From positions 1 through 64,000 of the forward strand of contig NZ_VUOK01000058.1 of NCBI RefSeq assembly GCF_009806555.1: a stretch of DNA of 64,000 nucleotides, written 5' to 3'. The notes under the pieces are model-generated. The model worked only from the letters and a program-made list of their open reading frames with translations. It did no database searches and was not told the DNA's origin. Below are positions 53,044-63,278 of this stretch, one piece after another (positions within the stretch are counted from its first letter, which is position 1; each line of letters begins with the position of its first letter). Both the position numbers and the translations under genes were made by a program. This stretch comes from Methylobacterium sp. 2A. GTDB lineage: Bacteria > Pseudomonadota > Alphaproteobacteria > Rhizobiales > Beijerinckiaceae.

Positions 53044-53642
53044 CCCGCGCGCCGCTGCCGGCCTTCTACGACGACCTCGACGCGAGCTTCGCCGAAGCGT
53101 GGCGGCTCCTGGCCGAGGGCGCCGCTCTGGGGCGCAGCGGATTCCACCTGCCGGCGCTCGCGACCCTCGGCGCCGACGGCGTCCCACGGCTGCGCACCGT
53201 GGTGCTGCGCGAGGCCGACCCGGAAACCGGCACCCTCCGGTTCCACTGCGACCGCCGCTCCGACAAGGCGGCCGAGATCGCCGACAACCCGGCCTGCGCC
53301 CTCATGGCGTACGATGCGGCGGCCAAGATCCAGATCCGCGTGGAGGGCCACGCCACCCTCCACACCGACGATGCCGTGGCCGAGGCAGCCTGGGCCGGAT
53401 CCCGGGCGATGAGCCGGGTCTGCTACGCGGCCGAGCCCGCCCCCGGCACCGCGCTCCCGGCGGGGGGCGCCTACACGCTGCCGGACGAGTCCGCCGCCGC
53501 GACGACCGGCCGGCCGCATTTCGCCGCCGTGCTGGTCCGGGCCGCGCGACTGGACTTCCTCTTCCTCGATCGCCGCGGTCATCGCCGGGCGGCGTGGCAT
53601 CGCCGCGAGGCCGGTTGGCACGCGGCTTGGCTCGCGCCCTGA
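53040..53642 (+). CDS. Pyridoxamine 5'-phosphate oxidase-fold flavin protein
   Basis: The 200-residue protein has a split-barrel FMN fold: GRSGFHLPALATLGADGVPR, LRTVVLREADPETGTLRFHC, DRRSDKAAEIADNPACALMA and IQIRVEGHATLHTDDAVAEA. The C-terminal half diverges from true PdxH, which has a strict RxxRP-type end, so a generic pyridoxamine oxidase-related protein is the safer call. Its ATG overlaps the LAB_N stop (ATGA), making it the fourth coupled gene of this operon; its link to glycolipid work is unclear. Confidence 0.78.
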   Translation: MTRAPLPAFYDDLDASFAEAWRLLAEGAALGRSGFHLPALATLGADGVPRLRTVVLREADPETGTLRFHCDRRSDKAAEIADNPACALMAYDAAAKIQIRVEGHATLHTDDAVAEAAWAGSRAMSRVCYAAEPAPGTALPAGGAYTLPDESAAATTGRPHFAAVLVRAARLDFLFLDRRGHRRAAWHRREAGWHAAWLAP

Positions 53643-54055
53643 TCGGATTCGCCCGCTCGCAACCCCGTCCGCTGCGCGGGTGCCGCTGCGGGGTAGATCG
53701 AGGATGAATCGGCCGACACGAAGCTTTCCCGGCTCGTATCGTGTGCCGCACCCGCATGGGCGCTGTCTGAAACCGTGAGGAAGACTTACAGCCGCGCGCC
53801 CGATCGCGTCACAATCGAGCGCGGCTCTGAGCCTTTGTCGCAGCGCACGCTCTTGCGCCGAACCGGCATCCATTTCGGCGGAGAGCGCTCTAAGACAAAC
53901 TACCGAAAGATGCGACTTGGATCAGTTCAACAATCTCAAATGACAGGTCCGTCGAGACTGTCCCATCTCTGATCCGAAGCGCACCATCGCGCCAGTTTTC
54001 TGTAGACTTCTTTAGTTTGACGGATGTAAGCAGAGCCGGTCCCGGGGACTTGGCC
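53643..54055. other. Intergenic region before the tandem chemoreceptors
   Basis: This 413-nt stretch becomes AT-richer from about 53870 onward and leads into the AT-rich start of the first chemoreceptor. A 65-codon frame at 53775-53972 has no family similarity and was not called. A promoter should be here but was not resolved. Confidence 0.4.
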
Positions 54056-55750
54056 GTGAATCGTTTGTTCAGAAATTCAATATCGCTGAAAATTGCATTC
54101 GCGTTCGCTTTTATCGCCGCGAGTTCAGTCGGCTATCTCTACTATATCTCGAAGCGCATGGTGGCGACGGACGCGGCCTATAGTGCGTATCTCGACAATG
54201 ATGCCACGGCCGCCACAATGGCGGCGCGCCTCGGCCGCACCGTCTATCAGATGAGCTACGTGGCGTTCCGAGCCCTCGGCGAGGCCGACCCGGACGAATC
54301 GGACCGGATCGGCGCCGCCTTCGAGCCGCTTCCGGCCGAGGCCGGCAAGCTCATCGACGGCGTGCGCCGGAACGCCCCGGCGGCCTTCCACGACCGGACC
54401 GAGCGGATCGCCGCCCTGCTCGATACCTACGCCAAGCTCACCGGCGAGATGTGCGCCATGATCAAGAAGGGCATGAGTGCCCAGGCTCTGACCCTCGCGC
54501 ACAAGAAGGTGGATCCTGTCCAGAAGACGCTGTTTGCCGAGATCGACGCCTTTGCCGACGATCTGGGCGCGGCGATCCGGAACGGCGCCGCGACGCTCGA
54601 TGCGGACACCCGAACGATCCTGGTCTGGGTGATCGGCTCCTCGGCGGCCGGGATCGCGGTCAGCATCCTGGCCGGCCTGCTGCTGGTCAATCTCGGCGTC
54701 ACGCGCCCGCTCGGCCGGCTGACGGTCGTCCTGGAGGGCATGGCGGCGGGGGAGCTGGACGCGGAGATCCCGGAGGCGCGGCGTGGTGACGAGATCGGCG
54801 CGATCGGGAAGGCCGTGGAGGGGATCAAGTCCCTGGTCTCCCGCAACGCGGTCGAGCAGGCGGAAGCCAAGCGTCTGATCGACGAAGCCGCCGCCGCCGA
54901 GCGCAGCCGGACGCTGCTGAGTTTCGCCGACGCCTTCGAGGCCACGGTGGGCCGGATCATCGGCCTCGTCTCCGCCTCGGTCGCCAGCCTTCAGGCCACC
55001 GCCCGGACCATGACCGACACCGCCGCGCGCACCGCCGCCCGGTCCACCACCGTGGCGGCCGCCGCCGAGGAGGCCGCCACCAACGTCAACACAGTGGCGA
55101 GCGCGGCCGAGGAACTGGGCACCTCGGTCCTGGAGATCGGCCGGCAGGTCAGCGGCTCCGCCACGCTCGCGCAGAACGCCGTCACGGAGGCCGACCAGAC
55201 CGCCGCCCTGGTGCAGGATCTCAGCGCCGCCGCCGGCAAGGTCGATGCCGTCGTGGAGCTGATCGCCGCCATCGCCAGCCAGACCAACCTGCTGGCGCTC
55301 AATGCCACGATCGAGGCGGCCCGGGCCGGCGCGGCAGGCCGCGGCTTCGCCGTCGTGGCGGGGGAGGTGAAGGAACTCGCGGGCCAGGCGGCCCGGGCGA
55401 CGGAGGAGATCTCGGCGCAGATCGGCCGCATTCAGGGGGCGACCGGCCAAGCAGTCTCGGTGATCGCCACGATCGCGGCACGGATCCGCGAGATCGACTC
55501 GGTGGCGACGTCGATCGCCGCCGCGGTGGAGCAGCAGGGGGCGGCAACACAGGAGATCGTGCGCAACGTCGCCCAGGCCGCCACCGGCACCAGCGAGGTG
55601 ACCAGCAACATGGCGGGCGTGGCCGAGGCGTCGGAGGCGACCGGCGCGGCCGCCGATCAGGTCCTGGCTGCCACCGCCGCGCTGGCACGCCAGTCGGAGG
55701 AGCTCGGCGGCGAGGTCCGGCGCTTCCTCACCACGATCCGGGCCGCGTGA
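54056..55750 (+). CDS. Methyl-accepting chemotaxis protein, tandem copy 1
   Basis: I chose GTG at 54056 (NRLFRNSISLKIAFAFAFIA), which places a short tail before TM1, as in the tandem partner; TTG at 54017 would add 13 residues. The 564-residue protein has TM1 (about 8-28), a periplasmic helical bundle to about 205, TM2 (LVWVIGSSAAGIAVSILAGL), HAMP (VTRPLGRLTVVLEGMAAGEL) and a signalling hairpin with tip LLALNATIEAARAGAAGRGF. The ligand is unknown. The first 110 nt use much more AT-rich codons than the rest. Confidence 0.92.
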   Translation: MNRLFRNSISLKIAFAFAFIAASSVGYLYYISKRMVATDAAYSAYLDNDATAATMAARLGRTVYQMSYVAFRALGEADPDESDRIGAAFEPLPAEAGKLIDGVRRNAPAAFHDRTERIAALLDTYAKLTGEMCAMIKKGMSAQALTLAHKKVDPVQKTLFAEIDAFADDLGAAIRNGAATLDADTRTILVWVIGSSAAGIAVSILAGLLLVNLGVTRPLGRLTVVLEGMAAGELDAEIPEARRGDEIGAIGKAVEGIKSLVSRNAVEQAEAKRLIDEAAAAERSRTLLSFADAFEATVGRIIGLVSASVASLQATARTMTDTAARTAARSTTVAAAAEEAATNVNTVASAAEELGTSVLEIGRQVSGSATLAQNAVTEADQTAALVQDLSAAAGKVDAVVELIAAIASQTNLLALNATIEAARAGAAGRGFAVVAGEVKELAGQAARATEEISAQIGRIQGATGQAVSVIATIAARIREIDSVATSIAAAVEQQGAATQEIVRNVAQAATGTSEVTSNMAGVAEASEATGAAADQVLAATAALARQSEELGGEVRRFLTTIRAA

Positions 55751-56099
55751 GCCCGGGCCGTCCGCGTGCCACAGCCGTTCCGATGCAGGCCGAGCGGCCC
55801 GACGGCTGCCTTTCGGCGATCACCGGGCGGGGGCCGCATCGCGGCCTGATCCGGCCGAGCGCGCGGATCAGGCGAAACGACAGAGTTCGGAATAAAGATT
55901 GTGCTTAATTTTCTCTAAAAAAATGCCGTTTATTTTCTGACCTTTCCACTCATACGGCATCGAATTGTCCGGAGAGCCGCAGATTTATCTTCCGCTCACC
56001 AAGCTTGTACCAACGAGATGTCGACCATATTTCTTGCCAACGCATGAAAATGGCCTAGTTCTTATTGGCATAACTCAAATCTTGCCAATAGGTACGGTC
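55751..56099. other. AT-rich intergenic region between the tandem chemoreceptors
   Basis: This 349-nt region is GC-rich up to about 55880 and AT-rich after that. The frame of the second receptor is open from 55965, but that part has no receptor features. No terminator was seen. Confidence 0.4.
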
Positions 56100-57791
56100 A
56101 TGGACTGGATATCAAAAATAAATATTCCGACCAAACTTGTAGCAGTTATTGCCTTGACAGGTGCAATATTTCTAGGATGTGCGTGGTACACATCTCAGAA
56201 AATCGCCGAGATTGACGCATCCTATACAATCCTGCTCGACAAGGAGTCGAAGGCGGTCGTGAAGGTCGCCCGCCTGAACCGTATCGTGGCGCAGCTCGGC
56301 TACGTCGCCCTGCGCACCGCGACCGAGGCCGGCACGGCCGATGGGCGCAGCGTCGGCCGCAATCTCGACACCCTCGCGGCCGAGGCGACGACGCTGATCG
56401 ACGGAGCCCGCCGGGAAGCCCCGGCCTTCCGCGAGCGCATCGACCAGATCGTCGGCCATTTCGACGCCTATATCCGGGCCGTCCGCGAGATGCGCGATCT
56501 GGCCGATGCCGGCAAGGCGGACGAAGCCCTGTCGCTGACGCGCCGGATCGCGGACGGCGTCCAGAAGGAGGTGACCGAGTCCGCCCGCCAGCTCGTCGAC
56601 GCCATGGATGCCTCGCTCCAGAAGCGGTCGGACGACCTGACCGTCGAGGTCAACGGGACGCGCTCGCTGCTGGTGACCGTCTCGCTCGCCGGCATCGCCG
56701 TCGGCATGGTCGCGGGTATCCTGGTCGTGATCTTCGGCGTCACGCGCCCGATCCGCCGGCTATCGGCCAAGCTGCAGCGCATGGCGGACGGGGAGATCGA
56801 CGCCGAGATCACAGAGGCCCGGCGCGGCGACGAGATCGGCCTGATCGGCCGGGCCGTCGAGGGCATCAAGGCGCTGGTCGCCCGGAAGGCCGCCGAGGAG
56901 GCCGAGATCCGGCGCGTCGCCGACGAGGCGGCCGCCGAGGCGCGCCGCCGGACCATGCTGGAACTCGCAGACGGCTTCCAGGACACGGTCGGCCGGATCA
57001 TCGGCCTGGTCTCGTCCGCGGCCACCGAGCTCCAGGCCACCGCCCAGACCATGACGGCGACGGCGACGCAGACCGCCAGCCAGTCCACCACCGTGGCCGC
57101 CGCCGCCGAGCAGGCCGCCTCCAACGTCAACACGGTGGCGAGCGCGGCCGAGGAGCTAGGCTCGTCGGTGCAGGAGATCGGTCGGCAGGTCGACGGCTCG
57201 GCCAAGCTCGCGCAGAGCGCCGTGTCCGAGGCCGGCCAGACCGCCGCCCTGGTGCAGGACCTCAGCGCAGCCGCCGCCAAGGTCGGCGACGTGGTGCGGT
57301 TGATCACCGATATCGCGGCCCAGACCAACCTGCTGGCGCTGAACGCGACCATCGAGGCGGCGCGGGCCGGCGTGGCCGGACGCGGCTTCGCGGTGGTCGC
57401 CGCCGAGGTCAAGGAACTGGCCAACCAGACCGCCCGGGCGACCGATGAGGTCGCCGGCCAGATCAGCCAGATCCAGAAATCCACCGGCTCGGCCGTCTCG
57501 GTCATCGGCGGGATCACCGCCCGCATCCGGGAGATCGAGGCGGTGACCACCACGATCGCGGCGGCGGTCGAGGAGCAGGGGGCGGCGACGCAGGAGATCG
57601 TCCGCAACGTCGGTCAGGCGGCGCAGGGCACCGGCGAGGTGACCGGCAACATCGCCGGCGTGGCCTCGGCCGCCGCGGAGACCGGCCGGGCGGCGGACCA
57701 AGTGCTCGGTGCCGCCTCGGAACTGTCGCGGCAATCCGAGCATCTCAGCGGCGAGGTCGAGCGCTTCCTGGCGACGATCCGGGCCGCCTGA
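56100..57791 (+). CDS. Methyl-accepting chemotaxis protein, tandem copy 2
   Basis: The 563-residue receptor starts at ATG 56100 (MDWISKINIPTKLVAVIALT), with TM1 near 8-30, a periplasmic bundle, TM2 (LLVTVSLAGIAVGMVAGILV), HAMP (VTRPIRRLSAKLQRMADGEI) and signalling tip LLALNATIEAARAGVAGRGF. It is closely similar to copy 1 along the whole cytoplasmic part (TVAAAAEQAASNVNTVASAA), so the pair is a tandem duplication with diverged sensor regions. The upstream frame to 55965 is not used. Confidence 0.92.
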   Translation: MDWISKINIPTKLVAVIALTGAIFLGCAWYTSQKIAEIDASYTILLDKESKAVVKVARLNRIVAQLGYVALRTATEAGTADGRSVGRNLDTLAAEATTLIDGARREAPAFRERIDQIVGHFDAYIRAVREMRDLADAGKADEALSLTRRIADGVQKEVTESARQLVDAMDASLQKRSDDLTVEVNGTRSLLVTVSLAGIAVGMVAGILVVIFGVTRPIRRLSAKLQRMADGEIDAEITEARRGDEIGLIGRAVEGIKALVARKAAEEAEIRRVADEAAAEARRRTMLELADGFQDTVGRIIGLVSSAATELQATAQTMTATATQTASQSTTVAAAAEQAASNVNTVASAAEELGSSVQEIGRQVDGSAKLAQSAVSEAGQTAALVQDLSAAAAKVGDVVRLITDIAAQTNLLALNATIEAARAGVAGRGFAVVAAEVKELANQTARATDEVAGQISQIQKSTGSAVSVIGGITARIREIEAVTTTIAAAVEEQGAATQEIVRNVGQAAQGTGEVTGNIAGVASAAAETGRAADQVLGAASELSRQSEHLSGEVERFLATIRAA

Positions 57792-57907
57792 CCGAAGCGG
57801 GGCCGGGACGGGGATGGCGGCCGTGCGTCCGCCCCCCTGTCCCGCGCGGGCCGCCGGGCGTACAGCCCCGGCACCGCCCGGCCGTCCGGGCGGACCGGGA
57901 GGAACCC

Positions 57908-58813
57908 GTGGGTCTCGTCTACGCGCTCGCCGCCTATCTGAGCTGGGGCCTGCTGGTCCCGGTCCATTTCCGGCTGCTCGGGGCCTACAGCCCGAACCAC
58001 ATCCTGGCGGAGCGCATCGTCTGGTCGAGCCTGTTCGCCGGCACCCTGGCCCTGGTCCTGGCGGCGCGCCACCGCCTGATCCTGCCGCGGCCCTTCCGCC
58101 GCCGTCACGCCCTGCTCGCGCTCTCGGCCGCGATGATCGGCGTGAACTGGCTGCTCTACCTCTACGCGGTCAGCAGCGGGCACCTGCTCGACGCGAGCCT
58201 CGGCTATTACATCAACCCGCTGGTCAGCGTGGCGCTCGGGCGGGTGGTGCTCGGCGAGCGCCTGCGGCCGATGCAGGCGGCTTCCGTCGCGGTCGCGGCG
58301 GCGGGCGTCGGGGTCGCGGTGATCTGGGCCGGCGAGGTGCCGCTCATGTCCCTGTCGCTGGCCGTGACCTTCGCGCTCTACGGTCTCGTCCGGAAAATCG
58401 TCGGGGTCGATGCGCTGGTCGGCTTCCTGGCCGAGACGCTGCTGCTCCTGCCGGCCGCGATCGTCTGGCTCGTCCTCACGCCCGAGCCGATCCTGCCCGC
58501 CGAGCCCGCGGGCCGCGCGCTCCTGATGCTCACGGGGCTCACCACGGCCCTGCCGCTGATCTGGTTCGCCGCCGCGGCGGTGCGTCTGCGCCTGACCACC
58601 CTCGGCCTGCTGCAATACGTCGCCCCGACCTGCCTGCTCGGCCTCAGCGTGCTGGCCTTCGGCGAGCGCGTGGAGCCGCACCGGGCGCTGATGCTCGCGC
58701 TGATCTGGGTGGCGCTCGCCCTCTACACCCTCGACGCTTTCCGGGGCCGGCGGAAGGCGGATCCCATCGCGGCCCCGCCGATGCGATCGGATCCGGACGC
58801 GATGCGTGTATAA
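57908..58813 (+). CDS. rarD: RarD-type EamA/DMT transporter
   Basis: This ten-helix drug/metabolite transporter family protein has 301 residues. It opens GLVYALAAYLSWGLLVPVHF, and the family block AYSPNHILAERIVWSSLFAG follows; ASLGYYINPLVSVALGRVVL and LQYVAPTCLLGLSVLAFGER are typical of RarD. The start is GTG at 57908 with GGGAGGAA upstream. The substrate is unknown (RarD is named from chloramphenicol sensitivity screens). Confidence 0.9.
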   Translation: MGLVYALAAYLSWGLLVPVHFRLLGAYSPNHILAERIVWSSLFAGTLALVLAARHRLILPRPFRRRHALLALSAAMIGVNWLLYLYAVSSGHLLDASLGYYINPLVSVALGRVVLGERLRPMQAASVAVAAAGVGVAVIWAGEVPLMSLSLAVTFALYGLVRKIVGVDALVGFLAETLLLLPAAIVWLVLTPEPILPAEPAGRALLMLTGLTTALPLIWFAAAAVRLRLTTLGLLQYVAPTCLLGLSVLAFGERVEPHRALMLALIWVALALYTLDAFRGRRKADPIAAPPMRSDPDAMRV

Positions 58814-58843
58814 GGCATACCGGTACGGGTCCTTCGGGGCCGG

Positions 58844-61239
<2,396 letters not shown>

Positions 61240-61243
<4 letters not shown>

Positions 61244-61521
61244 GCGATGAGGGGATCGATCCCGACAAGGCGGTGGCGATCCGCCTGCGGGCGCGGCTGG
61301 CGGTAGTCGAGCGCGCGGCATGGTTCGGCATGGTCCACGCCATGAAGATGCGGCCCGCCGAGACCGAGGCCTACATCGCCTCCGAGCGGGCGCGCTGCAC
61401 CGAGGGTTTTGGGAGTGGTGCCTGGGCGAAGGATCTGACCGACGCGGAGCGGACAATGCTGGCGGATGAGGTCGATGCCGGGCTGGCGCAGCTGATCGCG
61501 GATGCGCGCGGGGAGGTGTGA
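61240..61521 (+). CDS. Hypothetical protein coupled to the hybrid kinase, 93 residues
   Basis: The ATG at 61240 overlaps the kinase stop (ATGA), so translation is coupled. The product is mostly helical (RARLAVVERAAWFGMVHAMK and LTDAERTMLADEVDAGLAQL), soluble, with no signal peptide. The family was not recognised. The tight coupling suggests a role with the kinase, for example as a phosphotransfer or regulatory partner, but it lacks an Hpt-like HxxKG motif. A hairpin terminator follows. Confidence 0.7.
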
Positions 61522-61873
61522 GACGGCCCCTCATCGTGGGCTGAATGCTGCGATGAGGGGTTTGTCGATGTTGCAAAATGATGGATGCGATGGGTGATCC
61601 TGCGTGATACCCACCAGCGTTTAGGCTGGGCGGCTGTATCGCTATGCCGAGAAGCCTGCAGGCAGCGCCCCGGGGGCAAGACAGTACATTCAGCGGCAGA
61701 TCAATGATGATTGCTGCGATGTATAGATAATTTATCATTTACAACAGTTCGCATTATTTACTATCCGAACAAAAGATCAAATAATATCGCTTCGCGCTCG
61801 TTCGCGCATCCAAACGAAAAACTTGCCTTTCTGCTAAAATTCCTATATAAGGAATGTGAACAGGGGCATCACG
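61522..61873. other. Intergenic region leading into the accessory island
   Basis: After the terminator the sequence turns AT-rich from about 61700, including TTTATCATTTACAACAG and ATATAAGGA stretches that could hold a promoter. No gene is called; a GTG at 61856 is in frame with the next gene. Confidence 0.4.
61527..61563 (+). terminator. Terminator after the kinase operon
   Basis: CCCCTCATCG (61527-61536) pairs perfectly with CGATGAGGGG (61551-61560) over 10 bp with a 14-nt loop, followed by TTT. Confidence 0.7.
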
Positions 61874-62274
61874 ATGCGCAACCTTGGCGAATCATTGAAT
61901 CTTGAAAAAATTCGTTATGATTTAGATGCAGCGAGAGTCATTACCAAGATTGCCTGGCTTAAGCTCGCGCTTAAGCAATTCAACCCCAATCAGCCTCGCG
62001 TTCCAGCCGGTCAGCGAGAGGGCGGACAGTGGACAGGGACTTCGGCAGACTCCGACACAACTCAGCTAGGCGAAAATTTACACCTTGCTTCGCAGTCGTA
62101 TAGCTGGGGAACACTCGTAACTGAAATACCCAAACCGTAGGGCGGTATTGCATTTATGACTTTGATTTTGGATTGGTCAGAGTAGAGGGGCCAACAAATT
62201 TCAGTTGCCAAGATCGCGTTCTTTCATCAGCTGTCCGCCATGGAATTATACTGAACGACAATTTTAGGAGGTGA
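61874..62274 (+). pseudogene. Frameshifted accessory gene with RVPAGQREGGQWT segment
   Basis: The first frame runs 61874-62140 (MRNLGESLNLEKIRYDLDAA, then FNPNQPRVPAGQREGGQWTG) and stops after EIPKP. From 62125 a second frame (-1) is open to the TGA at 62272-62274. It reads TVGRYCIYDFDFGLVRVEGP and HGIILNDNFRR, which looks like a real protein end, not noise. One base lost in the CCCAAACC stretch near 62128-62136 would explain it. The PRVPAG..GGQW segment is known to me from phage-related and toxin-like proteins of this bacterial group; the function is unknown. The AT-rich codons suggest transfer. A GTG at 61856 is an alternative start. Confidence 0.6.
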
Positions 62275-62277
62275 GAT

Positions 62278-62616
62278 ATGCAGAAAGAACCTATTCTTCC
62301 GATAAACTTTACGATATCATCAGAAGCCTGGAAAGAGATAGATTCCATTCGTAATTTATATGATGAGGGGAGCGACGACAAGGCTGATGTTTTGTCGATT
62401 GCGTGGGGAACAACGATTCTAAACTCCGGAAAATCATGGGAAAACATCGTTGTTGGATTCTATAGAAAGTCAGAAAGATATAAAATAGAAGGAGGCATTC
62501 AAATTCTGAATGGATGCGAAATTATATTTTTCATTACTCCGAAGTATTGTGGAATTTTTGAAGGTCAGGTAATAATATTTGCGCAAGACAAGTGGTTTTT
62601 CCTTTCACCTGATTAA
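62278..62616 (+). CDS. Unknown 112-residue protein, copy 1 (AT-rich)
   Basis: It starts 3 nt after the stop of the frameshifted gene, with a strong AGGAGGTGAG ribosome site lying across that stop, so the two were built as one operon. It begins MQKEPILPINFTISSEAWKE and has DDKADVLSIAWGTTILNSGK and a C-terminal KWFFLSPD; it is predicted soluble alpha/beta. It is 52 percent identical without gaps to the protein at 62899. The family is not recognised. The codons are far more AT-rich than the chromosome. An immunity or antidote role for the upstream gene is a hypothesis only. Confidence 0.7.
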   Translation: MQKEPILPINFTISSEAWKEIDSIRNLYDEGSDDKADVLSIAWGTTILNSGKSWENIVVGFYRKSERYKIEGGIQILNGCEIIFFITPKYCGIFEGQVIIFAQDKWFFLSPD

Positions 62617-62624
62617 GAATTATA

Positions 62625-62740
62625 AGCCGCTGTCTTTGCAAGCGGAGCGAGGCAATCCAGTGTCGCGCCACGTCCTCAAAGGTCGGGGTGCCCTGGGTCA
62701 CTTCGCTGCGCTCGCGATGACGACGAGAGCGGCATCAGCC
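62625..62740. repeat. Imperfect inverted dispersed element between the two paralogs
   Basis: The left arm (GCAAGCGGAGCGAGGCAATC) and right arm (GGGTCACTTCGCTGCGCTCG) form an imperfect inverted repeat around a GC-rich centre. The words match the short dispersed repeats common in alphaproteobacteria (GCGAGCGNAGCGAAGCAATCC-like, seen here in degenerate form). No coding content. Confidence 0.5.
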
Positions 62741-62898
62741 GAAGGCAAACAGAAGCCGTATTCCTTGACTGGGCGAAACGCCCGCGTGCAGCCTCACGAT
62801 CGCGCCCACACAGATAATACGCCCAGCATCGTGGACGCAGCAAAGATCTTCCGGAGATCTTGCCAATCCACGCAGGCGATTCGGAACGGTGCGAGCCC

Positions 62899-63237
62899 AT
62901 GACGGATGAGCCGATCTTACCCGTCAACGTCACGATCTCCGCTGAAGCATGGGACGAAATCGGGTGCATACGGCATATCTGGGATAGCCAATTCGAGGAT
63001 AAAGCCGACGTGCCCGTAATCAGCTGGGGCAGAACGATCTTGAACGACGGGCGATCCTGGAGCCACGTCGTCGTGAGTTTCTTCAGCGTATCGGAACGAC
63101 AAAGAATCGCGTACGGCATTCAGATGCTTTCCGGCCGCGAAGTCGTGTTCAACACGGTGCCGGAGTTCTATAATCTATTCGCGGGCAAGGTGCTTAGATT
63201 CGCGCCGAGCAAGTTGTTCTTCCTGGCGCCGAACTAA
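62899..63237 (+). CDS. Unknown 112-residue protein, copy 2
   Basis: It starts at ATG 62899 (MTDEPILPVNVTISAEAWDE) and is the same length as copy 1, with 58 of 112 positions identical and no gap. Shared blocks include EPILP, TIS-EAW-EI, DKADV, WG-TILN-G-SW, SER, GIQ and KxFFLxP. Its GC content is nearer the chromosome, so it may be the older, adapted copy. It has no linked partner gene; the sequence upstream (62741-62898) shows no remnant of the RVPAG protein. An upstream in-frame start at 62860 is less likely. Confidence 0.68.
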   Translation: MTDEPILPVNVTISAEAWDEIGCIRHIWDSQFEDKADVPVISWGRTILNDGRSWSHVVVSFFSVSERQRIAYGIQMLSGREVVFNTVPEFYNLFAGKVLRFAPSKLFFLAPN

Positions 63238-63278
63238 AATTGGCTGCGCATGCAGCGTTTCGCGCGCTGCCGCTGAGA

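Noticed and set aside
53775..53972. 65-codon frame before the first chemoreceptor
   Set aside because: No similarity or convincing start; composition changes half-way through.
62125..62140. Programmed -1 frameshift site in the RVPAG gene
   Set aside because: The local CCCAAACC is not a proper X-XXY-YYZ slippery heptamer in the reading frame, so a simple one-base loss is preferred.
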